Source of the DNA: Coptodactyla brooksi
Taxonomy: Eukaryota > Arthropoda > Insecta > Coleoptera > Scarabaeidae
Length of the DNA: 21,148 nt
Direction of reading: 5' to 3'
NCBI GenBank assembly: GCA_033557675.1
Contig: JAWQRM010000596.1
Span: 1-21,148 of the forward strand
Each line of letters starts with the position of its first letter. Positions within the stretch are counted from its first letter, which is position 1. Positions 18,371 through 21,148 of this stretch are shown piece by piece. The position numbers and the translations under genes were made by a program. The notes beneath the pieces were generated by a model. That model did no database searches. It saw only the letters and a list, made by a program, of their open reading frames with translations, and was not told the DNA's origin.

Positions 18371-19200
18371 ATACCGTGCTGGAAAATACATCTTGTCGCA
18401 TAGGGGTATCGTATCATCGTCTGATTGGCGGACGAGTCGGGTGATCCCGGATATCGCACGACAATTAGCGAATCGTGCACTTACCTCGACAGCTTTGACG
18501 AACGCACATCTCAGCCGTTTTTACAACCACCGAGAGAGTTCAAATTATCAGGTGGTATTTGAGCGGCAATTCTTTGGCAGAAGTTGTAAATTTATTCGCA
18601 GTTGCTTTCGAAAATCGTCTAGTTACATCGCGTTGCGTATTGTCAATGTATTCGAAACGATAATTAGTGCGACAGGTTGTCGCCAACGTCACTTGAAATT
18701 TGAATGAGATCATAACAAAAATTATTTAAGCTCATTAAACTATTACACCAGAAATACTCTCCAGAGTGAAGAGAAATTTCTACGACAGGTTAGGGTATTG
18801 TTTGGCGAAATAGGTGGCATCTTTAAATTAGCAGGAATCTTTCATTTAGTTTTATTTTTAAATATTAGAATCATTTTATTTTAAAGTGACCTTTTATTTG
18901 AGTAAGAATGAATTTTTTGTTTGTCCGTCGAACTTAAACGTTCGAAAAGAGATGAATGAACATTTATTGACAGTAGTTAAAAAACAAGTGCACGTAAGAC
19001 GGTTTCAACCAGACATGAGTATGAGACATACTCCCTTGACATTAGAAGTCTTACTAAGGACTCGCGCCGTATATCAAGCGAGCTCATGAGGTAGAGGGGG
19101 GTCACGGGCTCGTGGTGGGAGTGTTATGTGAATCTCGTATGAGACAATAAAAGACTCAGTTTCGAGCATTCATTTCCCAGTTTTGCTGTAGGGGGGACAA
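18371..19200. other. Less AT-rich island of uncertain origin, possible retroelement debris
   Basis: Starting right at the end of the inverted-repeat element, 18371-18715 is noticeably richer in G and C than its surroundings and has a 104-codon open frame on the plus strand (18393-18707) that I do not recognise. A second unrecognised frame lies at 18886-19089. At 19090-19200 there are G-runs (AGAGGGGGG), TGTTATGTG, AATAAAAGACTC and AGGGGGGACA, which resemble the purine tract and end of an LTR, but no matching second LTR is in the window. Treat both frames as hypothetical. Confidence 0.3.
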
Positions 19201-20276
19201 TTGTTAAAACTATAATACGAAGCCAAAGGTTTCAAACACGTAAGTTTAATTAGCATTACTATTAAAAAATACTATTTTCAAATGACCATTTAAATGGCAA
19301 AAGAAATCATCTACATATGTTCACATTTTAGACGCGTCGTTTCTCCTTTTGCAAACATTTATCTTATTTATAAATTGGTGCAAAACTTTTCAATACTATC
19401 CTGATGAATATTATATGTTCAAGTAAATACAGTGATAAAAGAAAGAATGATAGTACATAGTAATAGAAGAATACTTTCTTCTACTAATAGAAGAATAATA
19501 AATACTTTCAAAAAAATTTTGCAAAATTTTAATCAATTAAATTCTATTTCTAATATTTTAACAGTAGGTTACTTAATTTCTGTTTACCTGATTTTAATTT
19601 ATTATCGTATATATTTATTATCGAGAAGATAACCGACAATATAAACAAATAGAAATGGTTTCTGGAACTTTGGTAGTGATTACTCGGTATATCAGTGGAT
19701 CTGCAAATAATTAGGAACATTTTTTCGCAAATCAACAAAGCTTGCAATTAATTATTCAAATCGGCCGATAGATCTCAGATTTAACATTAATCAAGTATAC
19801 TCAGATATACCGGGTAGCTACAAAAAAACGGAGGAACGTATAACTCTTTTATTTATTATTCGATTTTAACGATTTAAAAAACAACTTAAATGGGAGCAAA
19901 TTCTCTATAAATCTGTGTAATATACATTTATTTTCCGTTTCATGCTTTGAAGTAACAAAAGTTAGGTTATGATTTTTAAATAGCGCCATACATTTCTGTT
20001 GTCATTTTTTATTTGCTCGCATTCTTCTGAATACAGTAGCAGTAAACAAATATATACTTTAATATAAAAAATTTTGAAAAAACAGGAATCATTGAATAGG
20101 AAAACTGGCACTCAGTCTCCTGTTAATCACACCACCTATGAAATCCACATGATGCCGCGGCATTCTAAATGCTATCCGCTAAATCGCTACATCTATGTAT
20201 GTATTCAATTGTTATTTTAGTTCTCATTGTCAGAGTTTTGGTTCACATCAATAACGACAGTTAATTTGTCATAAAT
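19201..20276. other. Non-coding stretch leading into the mariner-like pseudogene
   Basis: No gene recognised up to about 19800; the overlapping plus and minus frames at 19432-19747 are A/T-driven. From about 19808 (ACCGGGTAGCTAC followed by AAAAAAACGGAGG) the sequence looks like the left end and 5' untranslated part of the element carrying the transposase relic that follows. Confidence 0.4.
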
Positions 20277-21148
20277 ATGGAATAAAGTAAGGTATTTACA
20301 GATATGATACAAATTTATTTCGAATCAAGAAAAAATAGTTATGCTGCGGTTCGCTTTTCAGGAGCGTTTCCCCGGTTGACTAGTACCAAAACTGCAAAAG
20401 TTCGCACGCCTAGAACATAATTTAAGGGTGTACAGATCTTTTAAGAAACCCAAGAAGAATGAAAAAATCATCGTGACGAAAATCTGGAGTTAACTGTCCT
20501 ACTGAGCAATGAAGAAAATCAGAAGAGTTCAACGAGGGAAATAGCGAAGACTTTTGGTGTGTCCCACGAAATCGTCAGGCGTATATTATGAGCTCACAAA
20601 TTGAATCCCTACATCGCTCAAAAAGTCCACTCTTTGGAAGAAAACGACCCTGGCCGCAGAATGGAATTCTGCAATTTTTATTTACGTACAATTGCCCAAG
20701 ATCCATTTCTCTACCGCAAAATCTTATGGACCGATGAATGCACATTTAGAAATAAGGATACTTTCAATCGAAATAACCATGTACAGTGGAGTAGCGATAA
20801 TCCTAGGAATACTATCCAACAAAATCTTCAAAGAAGATTTTTTCTAAACGTTTGGTGTGGCATTCTTGTTGGAATTATTTCCAACAAGATGGCGCACCAC
20901 CCCACAATTCAAGAATTATTTAAAATTTATTAAACAAAAAATTTAGAGAAAAGTGGCTTGGAACGCATGGGCCAAATAAATGGCCTGCCAGATCTCCGGA
21001 TCTCACGCCAATGGACTTTTCATTGTGGGCTTATCTTAAAGACAAAGTTTACGGTACTGCGTATCCTGAGAATGTAAGCACTTTAAGACCCAGGATCATT
21101 ACCGCCTGTAGAGAAGTTCCACGTGAGGTTTTATTAAATTCTACACAC
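20277..21148 (+). pseudogene. Degenerate mariner-like transposase, right end outside the window
   Basis: The reading starts at ATG 20277 and shows an N-terminal HTH region (DMIQIYFESRKN, then AVRFSGAFPR) interrupted by TAA at 20283. A second HTH follows (STREIAKTFGVSHEIVRRIL), with TGA at 20589-20591. The catalytic part then opens: LNPYIAQ, and WTDECTF with the first catalytic Asp at 20733-20735. Near 20870 the frame shifts. The second Asp is in FQQDGAPPH (20888-20890) in another frame, followed by TAA at 20921. Downstream are KWPARSPDLTPMDFSLW and YLKDKVYG. The third Asp is at 21014-21016, 41 residues after the second. At least three stops and one frameshift make it non-functional. Confidence 0.85.

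Overview
The window looks like intronic and 3'-terminal-exon sequence from an AT-rich insect genome. The base composition, the short polypyrimidine-AG splice acceptors on the minus strand and the insect-type Tc1/mariner remains all fit this. A beetle would fit, but the order cannot be fixed from this sequence. The only genuine coding sequence recognised is a series of short minus-strand exons. Each encodes a pair of zinc fingers of the type found in the alternative C-terminal exons of longitudinals lacking (lola), a BTB/POZ zinc-finger transcription factor. Known lola genes join one shared BTB-encoding 5' part to one of many alternative last exons, so each isoform has its own DNA-binding end. 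The shared BTB exons are not in this window and should lie beyond its right edge or elsewhere.

Layout in transcription order (right to left): exon at 16476-16196; a 5.9-kb exon-free stretch full of repeats; then a compact cluster at 10303-10089, a truncated pseudo-exon at 9933-9860, and exons at 9113-8899, 8715-8474, 8004-7805 and 7517-7282; then 5.5 kb of mostly unrecognised AT-rich DNA; and a last exon at 1813-1467. All seven exons and the pseudo-exon start after an AG at the same codon phase (two bases finish the first codon). One common splice donor could therefore feed any of them.

The middle cluster consists of tandemly duplicated two-exon modules. A 'C-terminal HxxxC' exon is followed by a 'YKRKxSLYNH' exon. 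The module occurs once at 8004-7282, again at 9113-8474, and a third time at 10303-9860, where the second exon has been cut down to a pseudo-exon. The last copy arose with a direct duplication of about 1.2-1.4 kb whose flanks are still alignable.

The rest is transposon debris. It includes a terminal-inverted-repeat element with a transposase helix-turn-helix fragment (17118-18370), a frameshifted mariner-like transposase running off the right end (20277-21148), a palindromic MITE (2346-2539), tRNA-derived SINE-like pieces, a dispersed repeat shared by 13.5 and 17.4 kb, and a foldback element whose right arm has a hammerhead-ribozyme-like core (14891-15079). No RNA gene, CRISPR array or complete non-lola gene was recognised.
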